A stretch of DNA of 64,000 nucleotides from Polyangia bacterium (GCA_030424595.1 JAUHWG010000021.1:124001-188000); one strand, 5' to 3'. Numbered from the stretch's first letter, positions 45,370-54,836 are shown. A program made the numbers and translations. The notes: generated by a model from the sequence alone, not told the origin.

Positions 45370-47109
45370 ATGAGGAGCTCGCCTTGGTGGGCGCTCTTGC
45401 TATCCGTCGCGGTCGGCCTCAGTCCGCTCGAGGTCAGCGCATCCGCGGGCGCCGAGCCCAGCAGCGGCTCGCCCATCGACGCGACCATCGACGCGCCGAG
45501 CGATCGACCGCAGGGGAGCGCGCAGGGGAGCGCGCAGGGGAGCGCGCAGGGGAGCGCGCCGCAGCCCTTCACCGCGCTCTCCGGCTGGTACCACGCGGTC
45601 TGGAGCGACGGTGTGGTGCTCCTCGTCGCGGACTACTCAGGCGTGACCCTGCACTGTCGCGGCGGCGAGGCGATCCGGAGCTCCGGGGGGATCAAGCGGT
45701 CGAAGGCGGTGGCCGGCGCGGGGCGTGGAGCGGGCTTTGTCGGCGCGGGGATCGGCGAGGAGGGCGGGGTCGCGATCTTCAGCGACGGGCGCTGGCGGAC
45801 CGTCCGCGCGCCGACGATCGGCGGCGAGGGGTTGGTCGCCGTCGCCGTCGACGAGGAGGGGGCTGTCTACGCCGCAGGGGAGCGGCAGGCGCTCTACGTC
45901 GTGCGCGGCGATGACTGGACGATCCACCGCTACCCGCCGTCGCTGACGGGAGAGGCGGGCGAGGCGAGGTCGAGCGCCGCGGTGGAGGTTCTCGCCGCCG
46001 AGTGGGTCGAGGAGGGGTCGCTCCTCCTCGTCGGCCAGCGAGGGCTCGCGCTCAACTTCGCGAGCGGGGCGTTCGGGGCATCCTCGCGGCTCCCGAGGTC
46101 GCACGGCGGGGATCTTCGCGGGGCGTGGATGAGCCCCGGCGGGGACCTCTGGCTGCTCGGCGAGGGGGAGCTCCTCCAGAGCCCCGCAGGCGGAGGCGAG
46201 CTCCGTCATCACAAGCTGCCGGTCTTCGGCTCGCTGGCGGCGCTTAGCGGCGTTCACACCGACGCCGGAGATGTCGTCGCCGTCGCCGGCCAGTCCGAGC
46301 TGGTCATCTTCGACGACGGGCGCATGGACCTGGTCGCCGGTCGCTACACCTTTCCTGAGGGTATCTTCCTCGACGCCGCGGGGGGCCTGCTCTACGTCGC
46401 CCACCGCGACGGCCTGCGTCGCCTCGCGATCGAGCACCCGAAGCTCGCGCCGCAGGGGCTGCCGGCCGGGGCGGCGTGCCCGATCGAAGCGCAGCCTGAG
46501 AGCGCAGAGGTGATGGCCGAGGGGGCGAGCGCGGGTCTGGTGCCCCCGGTGGAGGCGCCGACGCTCGAGGAGGTGAAGCCGGCGAAGCCTCGGCGGCGGC
46601 AGAGCATGCCGATAGGTCGCGTCGCCCTCGGCGTCGCCAGCGGTGAGGTCGCGCCTGCGGATCCCGGCGGCGAGGCCCAGCTCGGGGCGGCCTTCGCCCT
46701 CGACGTCGGCCTCGGCGCGACGCTCGGTGTTCACCGGAGAGTCTCGCTCTGGCCCGAGGTCGGCTACTCCTACAGCCGCCTCCCGGGGGGCGCGAACCAT
46801 CTCTTCCTCGCCGGTGTTGGGCCGCTCGTCGGCGGTGATCTCGCGGCCGTGGCCGTGCTCCCCCGCCTCGCGGTCGGCGGGAGCGAGGCGTTGTTCGGGG
46901 TCGGCATGCGGACGGGGCTCATCGGCTCCTTCGCCTACGACATGATCGCTGTCGAGGTCGCACACCAGTGGCTGCGCAGCGGCGGCGATGACCTCCACGA
47001 GCTGCGGACGATGGTCTCGGTCAACGCGCTGACGCTCCTGGTCGTCCTCGGGATCGCCAGCGTGTTTAGCCGCGGGCGGGGTCGTAGTCGGCTCTTCCGG
47101 CGCCGTTGA
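45370..47109 (+). CDS. exported propeller protein with C-terminal outer-membrane-barrel-like region
   Basis: 579 residues. A Sec signal peptide (~1-27) is followed by a GSAQ repeat spacer coded by a 12-bp repeat. Residues ~65-370 have repeated beta-propeller strands (VAVDEEGAVYAAGERQALYVV, GVHTDAGDVVAVAGQSELVIFDDGRMD). A Pro/Glu/Lys linker follows, and residues ~410-570 show alternating amphipathic strands rich in Gly and aromatic residues (LWPEVGYSYSRLPGGANHLFLAGVGPL), as in small outer-membrane barrels. The very end is basic. The likely place is the outer membrane with the propeller exposed; this is inference. ATG at 45370. The stop is only 9 bp from the convergent gene. Confidence 0.75.
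   Translation: MRSSPWWALLLSVAVGLSPLEVSASAGAEPSSGSPIDATIDAPSDRPQGSAQGSAQGSAQGSAPQPFTALSGWYHAVWSDGVVLLVADYSGVTLHCRGGEAIRSSGGIKRSKAVAGAGRGAGFVGAGIGEEGGVAIFSDGRWRTVRAPTIGGEGLVAVAVDEEGAVYAAGERQALYVVRGDDWTIHRYPPSLTGEAGEARSSAAVEVLAAEWVEEGSLLLVGQRGLALNFASGAFGASSRLPRSHGGDLRGAWMSPGGDLWLLGEGELLQSPAGGGELRHHKLPVFGSLAALSGVHTDAGDVVAVAGQSELVIFDDGRMDLVAGRYTFPEGIFLDAAGGLLYVAHRDGLRRLAIEHPKLAPQGLPAGAACPIEAQPESAEVMAEGASAGLVPPVEAPTLEEVKPAKPRRRQSMPIGRVALGVASGEVAPADPGGEAQLGAAFALDVGLGATLGVHRRVSLWPEVGYSYSRLPGGANHLFLAGVGPLVGGDLAAVAVLPRLAVGGSEALFGVGMRTGLIGSFAYDMIAVEVAHQWLRSGGDDLHELRTMVSVNALTLLVVLGIASVFSRGRGRSRLFRRR
45510..45560 (+). repeat. 12-bp coding repeat (Gly-Ser-Ala-Gln)
   Basis: Four copies of gggagcgcgcag code for the GSAQ spacer behind the signal peptide. 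Confidence 0.88.
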
Positions 47110-47118
47110 GGCGCCCTG

Positions 47119-48129
47119 TCAGTCTTCCTCGAGCTCGACCTCGATCTCCGCGAGCTTGCCCATGAGGAGCTCGACGAAGGAGCCGCCCCGCTCGCCGAGC
47201 CGGGAAAGCAGGGAGCTACGGCCCGGCCAGGCGAGGAGCCCGTGGAGGGCATAGGCGAGGGCCCAGGCGATCCCTCGGCGATCGTCGCTCGCGGTGAGCT
47301 CGCGGCAAAGGCGCTCGATGAGCTCGCCCGCAGCGTTGGCGTCAAAGCGCGCGAGCTCCGAGGCGCGGAAGGCCGCGGCTCGACGATCGCAGCGTCGAAG
47401 GTCATCCGCGAGGGCTCGCTCGACGAGGGAGAGCTTGACCGCGTTCACCTCCGCCTTCGAGATCTGGGCGAGCCGGGGCTCGATCCCCGCGAGCAGTCGT
47501 TCGAGACCGCCGCCGCGGTGGAGGTCGTCGAACTCCTCCGCGGTCAACCAGTCGACATCCTCGACCAGGAGGAGCGGCGCGTCGACAAAGCGCAGCTCCG
47601 CCTCGGTGAGCAGACGGGCGCGGATCTTGGCGGCCGGGCGCGAGAGATCGGCGAGCCTGCGGTCGCTGAGGGACTCGCCCAGCCAGCTCCAAAACGCCGC
47701 CTCGTCGACGCCGGGGCCGATCTGCAGGAAGCTCGGTCTGCGCGTCGACGAGGTCCACCACAGCTCGACCTCGTGGCCGTGGTGGGCGAGGAGCGGGCGG
47801 TCCTCGACGCAGCTCTCGTCGAGGTGGGAGCTCGCGGAGCCGAGCGGCTCGGGCGGGCTGCCCCCGGCGCCTCGAGTGCGGCGCCAGGCACGGTAGAGCG
47901 CGTTGGCCTTCGCGTCGGCGAGGTCGTCGGCGAAGTCGACCGCCGGTTGGGCCGCGTTGGGGCCCGCCGGGCGGAGCGTTCGTACCAGCACATGCGGCGA
48001 GCCGGGCCTGTCCGGCGGGTAGAGGTAGAAGCGATCGAGTGCGATCCCCACCGCCTGACGATCCCCCGCGCCGAGCCGCGAGGCAAGTCTCGATGGGCTC
48101 CCGCCTTCGGCGAGGAGCGGCCCCAGCAT
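47119..48129 (-). CDS. hypothetical protein
   Basis: 336 residues, soluble, with no signal peptide. Leu/Ala/Arg-rich and probably mostly helical in the second half (ALADDLRRCDRRAAAFRASELARF). The N-terminal ~100 residues contain short strands (ALDRFYLYPPD, HVLVRTLRPAG). No catalytic motif or known family. ATG at 48129; the start codon overlaps that of the possible upstream ATG (48128) of the plus-strand gene, so the two are head to head. Its stop is 9 bp from the convergent propeller gene. Confidence 0.65.
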   Translation of the reverse strand: MLGPLLAEGGSPSRLASRLGAGDRQAVGIALDRFYLYPPDRPGSPHVLVRTLRPAGPNAAQPAVDFADDLADAKANALYRAWRRTRGAGGSPPEPLGSASSHLDESCVEDRPLLAHHGHEVELWWTSSTRRPSFLQIGPGVDEAAFWSWLGESLSDRRLADLSRPAAKIRARLLTEAELRFVDAPLLLVEDVDWLTAEEFDDLHRGGGLERLLAGIEPRLAQISKAEVNAVKLSLVERALADDLRRCDRRAAAFRASELARFDANAAGELIERLCRELTASDDRRGIAWALAYALHGLLAWPGRSSLLSRLGERGGSFVELLMGKLAEIEVELEED

Positions 48130-48133
48130 GCAG

Positions 48134-48139
48134 TATATT
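48134..48139 (+). promoter_or_regulatory. -10-like TATATT directly before an ATG
   Basis: TATATT ends seven bases before the ATG at 48146. A transcript starting there would be leaderless. No matching -35 was seen, so this is a suggestion. Confidence 0.35.
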
Positions 48140-48145
48140 GGCGTG

Positions 48146-48571
48146 ATGACGCTCGAGGGACGGATCCGCGCTCAGCCGGCGAACCGGGCCCTGCTCCTGT
48201 GGTTGCGGCAGGATCTGAGCGTACCGCTCAAGCTCCGCCCCTGGGTCGACACCGGCTTTGACGAGGGGGGGCAGAAGCTCTTTGAGGATGCTGGCGCCGA
48301 CTTGCCGGCGGCGGCCAAGCGCTCGCTGTCGATCTACAACGTCTGCGTCCACCCGGAGACCGCGCGCATCTACGCCCTGCATTGGGGGCGCTACACCTTC
48401 CTCCTGCGCCATCCGCCGACCTTTCGACGGCCTCGCGACCGTGTCGAGACGATGGACGGGACGGTCGATCTCACAGGGCTAGAGCCGGCGTGGCTGAACC
48501 ACTGGTTTGAGGAGGACGAGGACGTTCGAGCGCTCCTCGACGCCCATGTGCGGGCGGGCGTCGAGCTGTGA
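48146..48571 (+). CDS. hypothetical protein
   Basis: 141 residues from the ATG at 48146. An in-frame ATG at 48128 would add six residues (MQYIGV), but the TATATT at 48134 fits a promoter better than coding sequence. Small, soluble, alpha/beta, with many aromatic residues (SLSIYNVCVHPETARIYALHWGRYTFLLRHPP). No family recognised. It is head to head with the unknown gene at 47119-48129; the pair may share control. Confidence 0.6.
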   Translation: MTLEGRIRAQPANRALLLWLRQDLSVPLKLRPWVDTGFDEGGQKLFEDAGADLPAAAKRSLSIYNVCVHPETARIYALHWGRYTFLLRHPPTFRRPRDRVETMDGTVDLTGLEPAWLNHWFEEDEDVRALLDAHVRAGVEL

Positions 48572-48840
48572 TCATCGCGCGCGACCTTTCCACAGACTCC
48601 TTGCGCCCTGTCGACCCCTTCCTGTCCTAAGAGACCGCTCTCTCCTGCGAGGGCGACGACGGGGGCGACGACGAGGGCGAGGGAGGACGTGCCCTCGGTC
48701 GCGCGGAGGAGGCTGAAGGGCGCGTGAAGGTGATCCGATCAGGTTTTCTCGTCCTCGGCTGAAGCGTTCTCTCGCGCTCCGGCAACTACCCCTGAGAACG
48801 GCGAGGGCGGCGAGCGCAGCTCTGGCAGGAGAAGACCAGT

Positions 48841-50373
48841 ATGCTGACTACGCGATGTCGCCCCCACGTCCCCTCGGTCACGGCGCCGGTCGTGCTCCGC
48901 GGTGATCGTCTCGCCCGCTCCCTCGCCCTCGCCCTCGCCCTCGCTGTCGGCAGCCTCGCGGGCTGTGACGTCGACTCAGAGGCGGGCTGCGTCGAGGTCG
49001 AGGTCGACCTCGAGACAGCCCGCATGGGCGCCGCCCAGGGTAGCGGGGATGGACCGAGCGGGGATGGACCGAGCGGGGATGGACCGAGCGGGGATGGACC
49101 GAGCGGGGATGGACCGAGCGGGGATGGACCGAGCGGGGATGGACCGGCCGCGGCGGACACCGACGACGGGGAGCTCACCGCAGGGGGAGGGTCGCCAGCG
49201 CTCGCGGAGCTGAGCGGGGAGGGCCCAGAGCTATGCGCAGCTCTCCCCGCGACCCCGGTGCTCGAGGCCGACATCGACTGGGATCACAGCGCGGGCTCGA
49301 CGGTGAGCGTACGGATCGGCCTTGAGCGGCCCGATGACGCGGAGCTCAGCCTCGATGTCGCGGTCGTCGTCGACGGCGAGACGATGGTCGAGCTGCCCAG
49401 CGCGGCGCACCTCGGCCGGGAGATGGTGGCGCGGAGCGCTGTCGCGGCCGAGCGTGACGTCCGTCCCTTCGAGGTGACGATGGCGCTCGACACCGGCGAG
49501 CTCGGGGTCGATCTTGGCGCCCTCGGAGCGGGGCACGGGATGCTGGTGCTGGTCGCCAAGGTCCGCCGCGGCGACGGCGAGGTCGAGGCCGCGAGAAGGC
49601 CGCTCTTCCTCTTCTTCGCCGTCGACGGGGCTGGCGTCGAGCTGGTCGACGAGGCGACCGGGTCCGCCCGCGGTCTCGGTCGAGGGGCGCTCTCGCTCGA
49701 GCCTGCTCTCCCGGATCCAGGCGGTGAGCCTGCGGACCAGAGCGTCGGCGAGGGGGCCTTCAAGGCGGATGCGACCGGGCGTCGGCCGATCGACCGCGAG
49801 GGCGTCCGCTACGTGTCGGCGAAGCTCTGCGCCCGTCACAGCGTCACCTACACCGACGCTCGGATCGCAGCTGAGGACGGGACGGCCACCACGGCGGCGC
49901 GGCGGATGATCGGCGCCGACGCGCGGGTCTACGCCGCAGGCCAGAAGATCTGGAGCGGAAAGCTCGGCGATGGGACCGGCGACGACGCTCACGGTGAGGG
50001 CTGCACACCCTTCCTCTGGATGCCCGCGGGCTCGGTCGCGTCGATGTTCTACGACACCGACACCGGCTCGATCGGCGGAAACCTCCTCGAGGTTCGGGTC
50101 GAGGGGGGCTCGGCGCCGGCGACCTTCCTCGGCTTCTCCGCGATCAGCCAAAGCGGCACCTACACCAGGACCGGCGTCAACACGAGCTCTGTCTACCCGA
50201 CCTACCTCGCGATGGCCAAGGTGATGCAGGCCGACAGCGGCGGCGCTCGGCTCACGCACGCCGCGTCGACCGAGCATCGCGACGGCTCGGCCGACGATCG
50301 CGTCGTCTCCGCGGCTGGCGAGGCGGGGCCTGTGCTGACACCCGCTCGTGCTCCCTGTACGCTGCGCCGATGA
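48841..50373 (+). CDS. lipoprotein with SGDGP repeat tether
   Basis: 510 residues. The lipoprotein signal ends at Cys42 (GSLAGC). The spacer contains SGDGP repeated six times, coded by a 15-bp repeat. The rest looks like two or three beta-rich domains (SVRIGLERPDDAELSLDVAVVVDG..., then PFLWMPAGSVASMFYDTDTGSIGGNLLEVRVEGG). No catalytic motif; it is probably an exported binding or structural protein. ATG at 48841 with a good aggagaag site upstream. Its TGA overlaps the next ATG (ATGA), so the GFA-family gene is translationally coupled although the two proteins work in different compartments. Confidence 0.75.
   Translation: MLTTRCRPHVPSVTAPVVLRGDRLARSLALALALAVGSLAGCDVDSEAGCVEVEVDLETARMGAAQGSGDGPSGDGPSGDGPSGDGPSGDGPSGDGPSGDGPAAADTDDGELTAGGGSPALAELSGEGPELCAALPATPVLEADIDWDHSAGSTVSVRIGLERPDDAELSLDVAVVVDGETMVELPSAAHLGREMVARSAVAAERDVRPFEVTMALDTGELGVDLGALGAGHGMLVLVAKVRRGDGEVEAARRPLFLFFAVDGAGVELVDEATGSARGLGRGALSLEPALPDPGGEPADQSVGEGAFKADATGRRPIDREGVRYVSAKLCARHSVTYTDARIAAEDGTATTAARRMIGADARVYAAGQKIWSGKLGDGTGDDAHGEGCTPFLWMPAGSVASMFYDTDTGSIGGNLLEVRVEGGSAPATFLGFSAISQSGTYTRTGVNTSSVYPTYLAMAKVMQADSGGARLTHAASTEHRDGSADDRVVSAAGEAGPVLTPARAPCTLRR
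49045..49145 (+). repeat. 15-bp coding minisatellite (Ser-Gly-Asp-Gly-Pro)
   Basis: Six to seven copies of agcggggatggaccg without mismatch, in frame, within the lipoprotein tether. Confidence 0.93.
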
Positions 50374-50813
50374 CCGACGCGAACCTGCCGACCCCTGCTG
50401 CACAGGGCGTCCAGATGCCGCTGACCGGCGGCTGCTTCTGTTCGGCGCTCCGCTACGAGATCCGGGCGCCGCTCGTCAGCGCCCAGAGCTGCCACTGCTC
50501 AAAGTGCCGCAAGGTCTTCAGCGGCGCGGGCTCGGCCTTCGGCTTCCTCGCCGATGACAGCTTCTCCTGGGTCGGCGAGCCCGAGGCGCTCAGCCGCTAT
50601 GCGAGCGGGGAGGGCTGGGAGATCGGCTTTTGCGGGATCTGCGGCTCGACGCTCTGCGGGATCCACAAAGGTACCGTCCGCGGTGTGACCCTCGGGACGA
50701 TCGACGGTGATCCGGGGGTCCAGCTCGCGCGCCACATCTACGTCGACTCGCGGGCGCCGTGGGATCATATCGGCGGTGCAACGCCGCGCTACGCCGAGGG
50801 TCCGACGGAGTGA
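50370..50813 (+). CDS. GFA / CENP-V family zinc protein
   Basis: 147 residues. The single Gfa domain has the full set of zinc cysteines: C22-x-C24, C41-x-C43-x2-C46, C88-x2-C91 and C96, with the family context GGCFCSALRYE, CHCSKCRK and FCGICGSTLC, ending in HIYVDSRAPWD. The family was named for glutathione-dependent formaldehyde activation in Paracoccus, but most members have unknown thiol-adduct substrates. It begins by ATGA overlap with the lipoprotein gene. Confidence 0.93.
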   Translation: MTDANLPTPAAQGVQMPLTGGCFCSALRYEIRAPLVSAQSCHCSKCRKVFSGAGSAFGFLADDSFSWVGEPEALSRYASGEGWEIGFCGICGSTLCGIHKGTVRGVTLGTIDGDPGVQLARHIYVDSRAPWDHIGGATPRYAEGPTE

Positions 50814-50828
50814 TCGGCGGCGAGCGAG

Positions 50829-50861
50829 ACGACCCCACGACGACCCCACGACGATCCCACG
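50829..50861. repeat. 11-bp tandem repeat
   Basis: Three copies of acgaccccacg (the third with one change) between the convergent GFA and kinase genes. Non-coding. Confidence 0.75.
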
Positions 50862-50908
50862 ACGATCGACGTTGCGCTGTGAAGGCCCCCGCAGGGCGCC
50901 TGGGGCTG

Positions 50909-53900
50909 CTAGGGGGACTTCTCGAGCGCGGCGAGGGTCTTGCGGGCGGCGGTCAGCGGGGGGCTCGGATCGTCGAAGCTCCGCAGCTCCTCGACCGCCG
51001 CTCGGGCGGCCTCTAGCGCCGCCTCTGGACGACCGGCGGCCGCCTCCGCCTCGGCGAGGGTCCGCAGCGCGAGCGCCCTCGGGATGGGCTCGCGGAGGCG
51101 GAGCGGGCGCTTGTCGGCGAGGGGCTCGTCGTCCTCGGGCTCGTCTTGCCGGAGGAGTTCGCGAAGCCGCTTGGCCCCTGCGTGGGGCATGTCGAGCGAG
51201 ACCTCGGCGCGGGCGAGGAGGAGCTGAGCCTCGACGTGGGCGGTCTCGTCGAGCGCGCCCTCGCGTCGCTGGAGGAGGCCTGAGATGAGCGTATGGGCGG
51301 TCTCCGGATCGTCGAGGATGAGGGCGACCTCGGCCTGCTGAAGGGTGACGAAGACCGCGTTGTCGGCGAGGATCGTCGGCTCGATCGCGGTGATGTACTC
51401 GGCTGCCTCGGGGTCGCCCTCGGCGGCCGCGAGGCGGGCCCGGATGACGGCGAAGGGCAGCATCCACGGCGACTGTGGGCCCTCCGGGCTCGAGACCGCC
51501 GCTTCGCCCAGGCGGCAGTACTCGCGCGCCGCCGAGGGATCGTCGCGGGCAGCGGCGATCCGGGCCGCCGCGTGGAACATCCACGGGGGGGCTGCGCCCT
51601 CGTCGTCGCTTCTGCGGGCGATCGCGCGGTCGAGCAGGAGCGCCGCCTCGGCCTGGCGACCGACCTTTGCGAGGACGTCCGCGAGCACAGCCTCAGCGCT
51701 GATGCTGCTGGGATGGGCCGGACCGTAGAGCGCCTGGAACTCGGCCAAGGCGGAGCGGGCGGACGCTTCGCCCGCCTCGGGGTCGCCGAGCCCGACCTGG
51801 ACCGGGGCCATGTTTTGCAGGGTCGCGGCGCGCTCAAAGACCCCTCCGTCCGATGCGGGGATCTGGGTGAGGGCCCGGCGGTAGGCGGTGAGGGCCATCG
51901 TCAGGTCGCCTTGCCGCTCCCTCGCGACCGCGGTGTTGTTGTCCAGGAGCCAGCGGATCCGCCAGTCCGCAGCGCCTGGCCGTTCGACCAGGGCGGTCGC
52001 GAGATCGAGGGCCTCGGTGACGTCGGCGGCCCGATTGTCGAGCTCTAGACGGGTGAAGATCCGCTTGGTCGCAGCCTCGGCCGCGACCTTGGGATGGTCC
52101 GCGCGGAGGGCGATCCACAGCGACCGATCCAGGCTCGCGTTGGCCTTCGCCGATCCGCGCTGCATGCTCGCGCTGCCCGAGCGGAGCGACGCCTCGGCGG
52201 CGAGCGGCGGGTAGTCGATCTCGGTCGCAGCCTTCGCTACGGCGTCGGCCCGCCTCTGCGCCTCGGCGTACTTGCCCGCGGCCTCCTCCGCCTGGGCCCG
52301 CACCAGCTCCCGCCGCAGCTCGTCGACCCGCTCGGCGAGCGTCGGGTCCTCCGGCGGGGGGACCTCGGCGGCGAGGGCCGTGAGGTCCGAGCAGGCGGCG
52401 CTCGCCGGGAGGGACGCGACCGCCGTGGTCGCGTTGAGCACAGCCTCCGCGTCTCCGCTCGCGAAGAGGTCCAAGAGCTGGCGCAGGCCGACCGCGCGGC
52501 TGTCGAGGCAGGCGACCTGGAGATCGTAGAGCTGGGAGGAGAGGAGGCCGCGGTCGTGGTCCGTGCAGGCCTCACGCCGGACCTCGAGGAGACCGTCGAC
52601 GTAGCGATCGAGGCGCGGTCCGAGGAGCGACCAGGTCGCCTCCGATCCACCTCCCTTCGCGGCGAGGACGCCCGCCTTCACCCTCTGCTCGCGCGCCCCG
52701 TCCCAGAGGTCCTGACGCAACGCATCGGTCGCGCACTTCGACGCCTCCGCGGCGGCGCGCAGCTCGGCCTCTCGGCGCTGGGCCGCCCTCAGCTCGGTGA
52801 TCGCGAGGCCGCCGGCGATGGCGGTCGCGAGGCAGGCGACGACGAGAACGATCCGCCGGCGCGTACGCGCGGGATCGCGGCGGAGCTCGCTGAGCAGCGC
52901 TCGTATCGACGGGTAGCGATCGGCGGGGTCGAGCGAGAGGCCGCGCTCGAGCGCCTTGCGGACCCAGCCGGGGACGCCGCGGGTGTCTTTTGGCTCGATC
53001 CGCTCGCCGTCGAGGACCGCCCGGCGGAGCTCGGCGAGCGAGCCGCTGGCCATCGGCAGCTCGGTGTAGAGCGCCTCCCAGAGGGCCACGCAGAAGCTGT
53101 ACTGATCGCTCTGCGGACCGGCGACCGCGCCGAGGTGCTGCTCGGGCGACATGTAGACCGGCGTCCCCATGATCGCGCCGGTCCGGGTGAGGCTCGCCTT
53201 CTCGTCGAGCGTGATCGATCCGTCGCCGTCATCGCGGTCGCGCCTCGGCTCGCCTGAGTCCGCCGGATCGAGGGCGAGGGCGCGGGCGAGGCCAAAGTCC
53301 AGCACCTTGACCACGCCATCCTCGCGCCGGATCGCGTTGTCCGGCTTGAAGTCTCGGTGGACCAACTCCGCGTCGTGGGCTGCGGCGAGCCCCTCGCCCG
53401 CCTGGCAGTAGGCCTCGAGGAGAGCCTGCCAGGTCCGCTCCTCCGCCTGCCAGGCGCTGAGGCTCTCGCCCTCGACGTACTCCATCGCGACGTAGATCCG
53501 GCGCTCCTCCTCCCACACCTCGTGGACCGCGACGATGTTGGGGTGGGAGAGGCGGGCGAGCGCCTGGGCCTCGCGGAGGAGCCGCGCCTGCGCCCGCTCG
53601 TCGCCGTCGGTCGCCCGCAGGAACTTGACCGCGAGCCGTCGATCCAGGCGTCGATCGTAGGCGAGGTAGACCGAGCCCATCCCGCCTTCGCCGAGGAATT
53701 CGAGCAGGTCGAAGCGGCCGATCGTCGGCCTCGGCGTCTGCGTCGGGAAGAGCTTGGCCATCATCACCTGGGCGAGCGGATCGTCCATGGCTCCGTCCTC
53801 CCCCCCGAGCGCTCCGGCGCGCCCCATCAGCCGCGACGCGCCGCTCGCGTGGCTCTCCCAGGCGGGCTCGGTCGGCTCTTTGCCGGACACGGGGCCCCGC

Positions 53901-53935
53901 TCCTTGCTCTCCTGCGGCCCCTCGTCCTCGCTCAC
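50909..53935 (-). CDS. membrane Ser/Thr protein kinase with TPR-rich C-terminus
   Basis: 1008 residues from GTG at 53935 (gagga upstream); an in-frame GTG at 53992 would add 19. Hanks-type kinase domain (~75-345): glycine loop GEGGMGSVYLA, Lys104, HRDFKPDN (193-200) and DFG (213-215), MSPEQH in the activation region. The HRDFKPDN loop has Phe where many have Leu, which is common in this family. A membrane helix (~360-380) follows, then ~620 residues of helical pairs with TPR-like spacing (ALTAYRRALTQIP, ASARSALAEFQALYG), probably periplasmic by topology. It follows the ECF sigma gene on the same strand, 161 bp downstream, a pairing known in Myxococcota and Planctomycetes; the kinase may control the sigma factor. 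Confidence 0.93.
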   Translation of the reverse strand: MSEDEGPQESKERGPVSGKEPTEPAWESHASGASRLMGRAGALGGEDGAMDDPLAQVMMAKLFPTQTPRPTIGRFDLLEFLGEGGMGSVYLAYDRRLDRRLAVKFLRATDGDERAQARLLREAQALARLSHPNIVAVHEVWEEERRIYVAMEYVEGESLSAWQAEERTWQALLEAYCQAGEGLAAAHDAELVHRDFKPDNAIRREDGVVKVLDFGLARALALDPADSGEPRRDRDDGDGSITLDEKASLTRTGAIMGTPVYMSPEQHLGAVAGPQSDQYSFCVALWEALYTELPMASGSLAELRRAVLDGERIEPKDTRGVPGWVRKALERGLSLDPADRYPSIRALLSELRRDPARTRRRIVLVVACLATAIAGGLAITELRAAQRREAELRAAAEASKCATDALRQDLWDGAREQRVKAGVLAAKGGGSEATWSLLGPRLDRYVDGLLEVRREACTDHDRGLLSSQLYDLQVACLDSRAVGLRQLLDLFASGDAEAVLNATTAVASLPASAACSDLTALAAEVPPPEDPTLAERVDELRRELVRAQAEEAAGKYAEAQRRADAVAKAATEIDYPPLAAEASLRSGSASMQRGSAKANASLDRSLWIALRADHPKVAAEAATKRIFTRLELDNRAADVTEALDLATALVERPGAADWRIRWLLDNNTAVARERQGDLTMALTAYRRALTQIPASDGGVFERAATLQNMAPVQVGLGDPEAGEASARSALAEFQALYGPAHPSSISAEAVLADVLAKVGRQAEAALLLDRAIARRSDDEGAAPPWMFHAAARIAAARDDPSAAREYCRLGEAAVSSPEGPQSPWMLPFAVIRARLAAAEGDPEAAEYITAIEPTILADNAVFVTLQQAEVALILDDPETAHTLISGLLQRREGALDETAHVEAQLLLARAEVSLDMPHAGAKRLRELLRQDEPEDDEPLADKRPLRLREPIPRALALRTLAEAEAAAGRPEAALEAARAAVEELRSFDDPSPPLTAARKTLAALEKSP

Positions 53936-54096
53936 GGCGCTCGTCCTCGGGCGCTCGCCGCAGCGAGCCGATCGTCGGGGCCGCGGCTGCACGGCCAGCG
54001 GGGCGCGTGCCTGGGTCGCTCGGACGAGCGGGCGAGCGGCGAGGGCGGACGAGGGGGCCCTTGCTGCGGCGACGCCGGGCTCCGAAGGCGCACTCG

Positions 54097-54720
54097 CTAC
54101 TCGCTCCCGTCGAGCTGCCCGCGGAGCTTCTCGGCCCAGCTTTCGAGGTTGGTCGTGGTCTCCCGCGCCAGCTCTGGGGTCGACGCCATCTCCTGGAGCC
54201 GCTTCTCCAGGCGGAGCTTGGCCCGGCGAAGGCGGGTGCGGATCGTCGCCTCGGGGGTGCCGTCCATGTCGGCGATCTCGCGTGAGTTGAGCCCCTCCCA
54301 GTAGTAGAGCTCGAGGACGATCTGATACTCGAGGGGGATGCTTCGCAGCGCCTGGAGGAGGAGCTGCGCCTCGTGATCCTTCCCCAGCAGCGTCACCGGC
54401 GAGGCGCCGAGGTCCGCAGCAGAGCGCTCGGTGAAGTCGAGCCGCTCACGATCGCGCCGTGTCCCGCGAAAGTGCATCAAGAGGATGTTGCGGGCGACGC
54501 CGAAGAGGAACGAGCGGAAGTTCGCGCCCTCGCGGATCCGCTCTCGCGCCTCGAGACAGCCGAGGAAGCAGCGCTGCACGAGGTCCGGGGCCTGGGCGCC
54601 GACCTTGGAGCGGAAGAAGCGCAGGACCGCAGGGTAGTAGCGGCGAAAGAGCTCTGCTCCGGCCGCCTGATCCCCCGCCTGCCATCGTCGCAGAAGCTCG
54701 TGATCGTCCGTCGCGTTCAC
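54097..54720 (-). CDS. ECF RNA polymerase sigma factor
   Basis: 207 residues. Sigma region 2 (~5-75: AELFRRYYPAVLRFF, then DLVQRCFLGCLEAR and FRSFLFGVARNIL) and region 4 (~120-180: SIPLEYQIVLELYYWEGLNSREIADM, recognition helix TPEATIRTRLRRAK). There is no extra C-terminal domain and no anti-sigma gene; the next gene is a Ser/Thr kinase. Start GTG at 54720 (VNATDDHELLRRW) fits the family; an ATG at 54774 would add 18 residues across an A/T-run. It is divergent from the ADYC lipoprotein gene with 116 bp between. Confidence 0.93.
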   Translation of the reverse strand: MNATDDHELLRRWQAGDQAAGAELFRRYYPAVLRFFRSKVGAQAPDLVQRCFLGCLEARERIREGANFRSFLFGVARNILLMHFRGTRRDRERLDFTERSAADLGASPVTLLGKDHEAQLLLQALRSIPLEYQIVLELYYWEGLNSREIADMDGTPEATIRTRLRRAKLRLEKRLQEMASTPELARETTTNLESWAEKLRGQLDGSE

Positions 54721-54836
54721 GCGGGGATGGTAGGCCCTGTCCCCGATAAAAAAAAGATGCCCAGGCTGGATCATTTCTCGCCGCTCGAGCACTCCCCCTA
54801 CGACACGCGAGAGCGATGTTGACGATGGAGCCGACA

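Noticed and set aside
49045..49145. Possible CRISPR or iteron origin
   Set aside because: The 15-bp units are contiguous, in frame, and code for the SGDGP tether; no replication gene is nearby.
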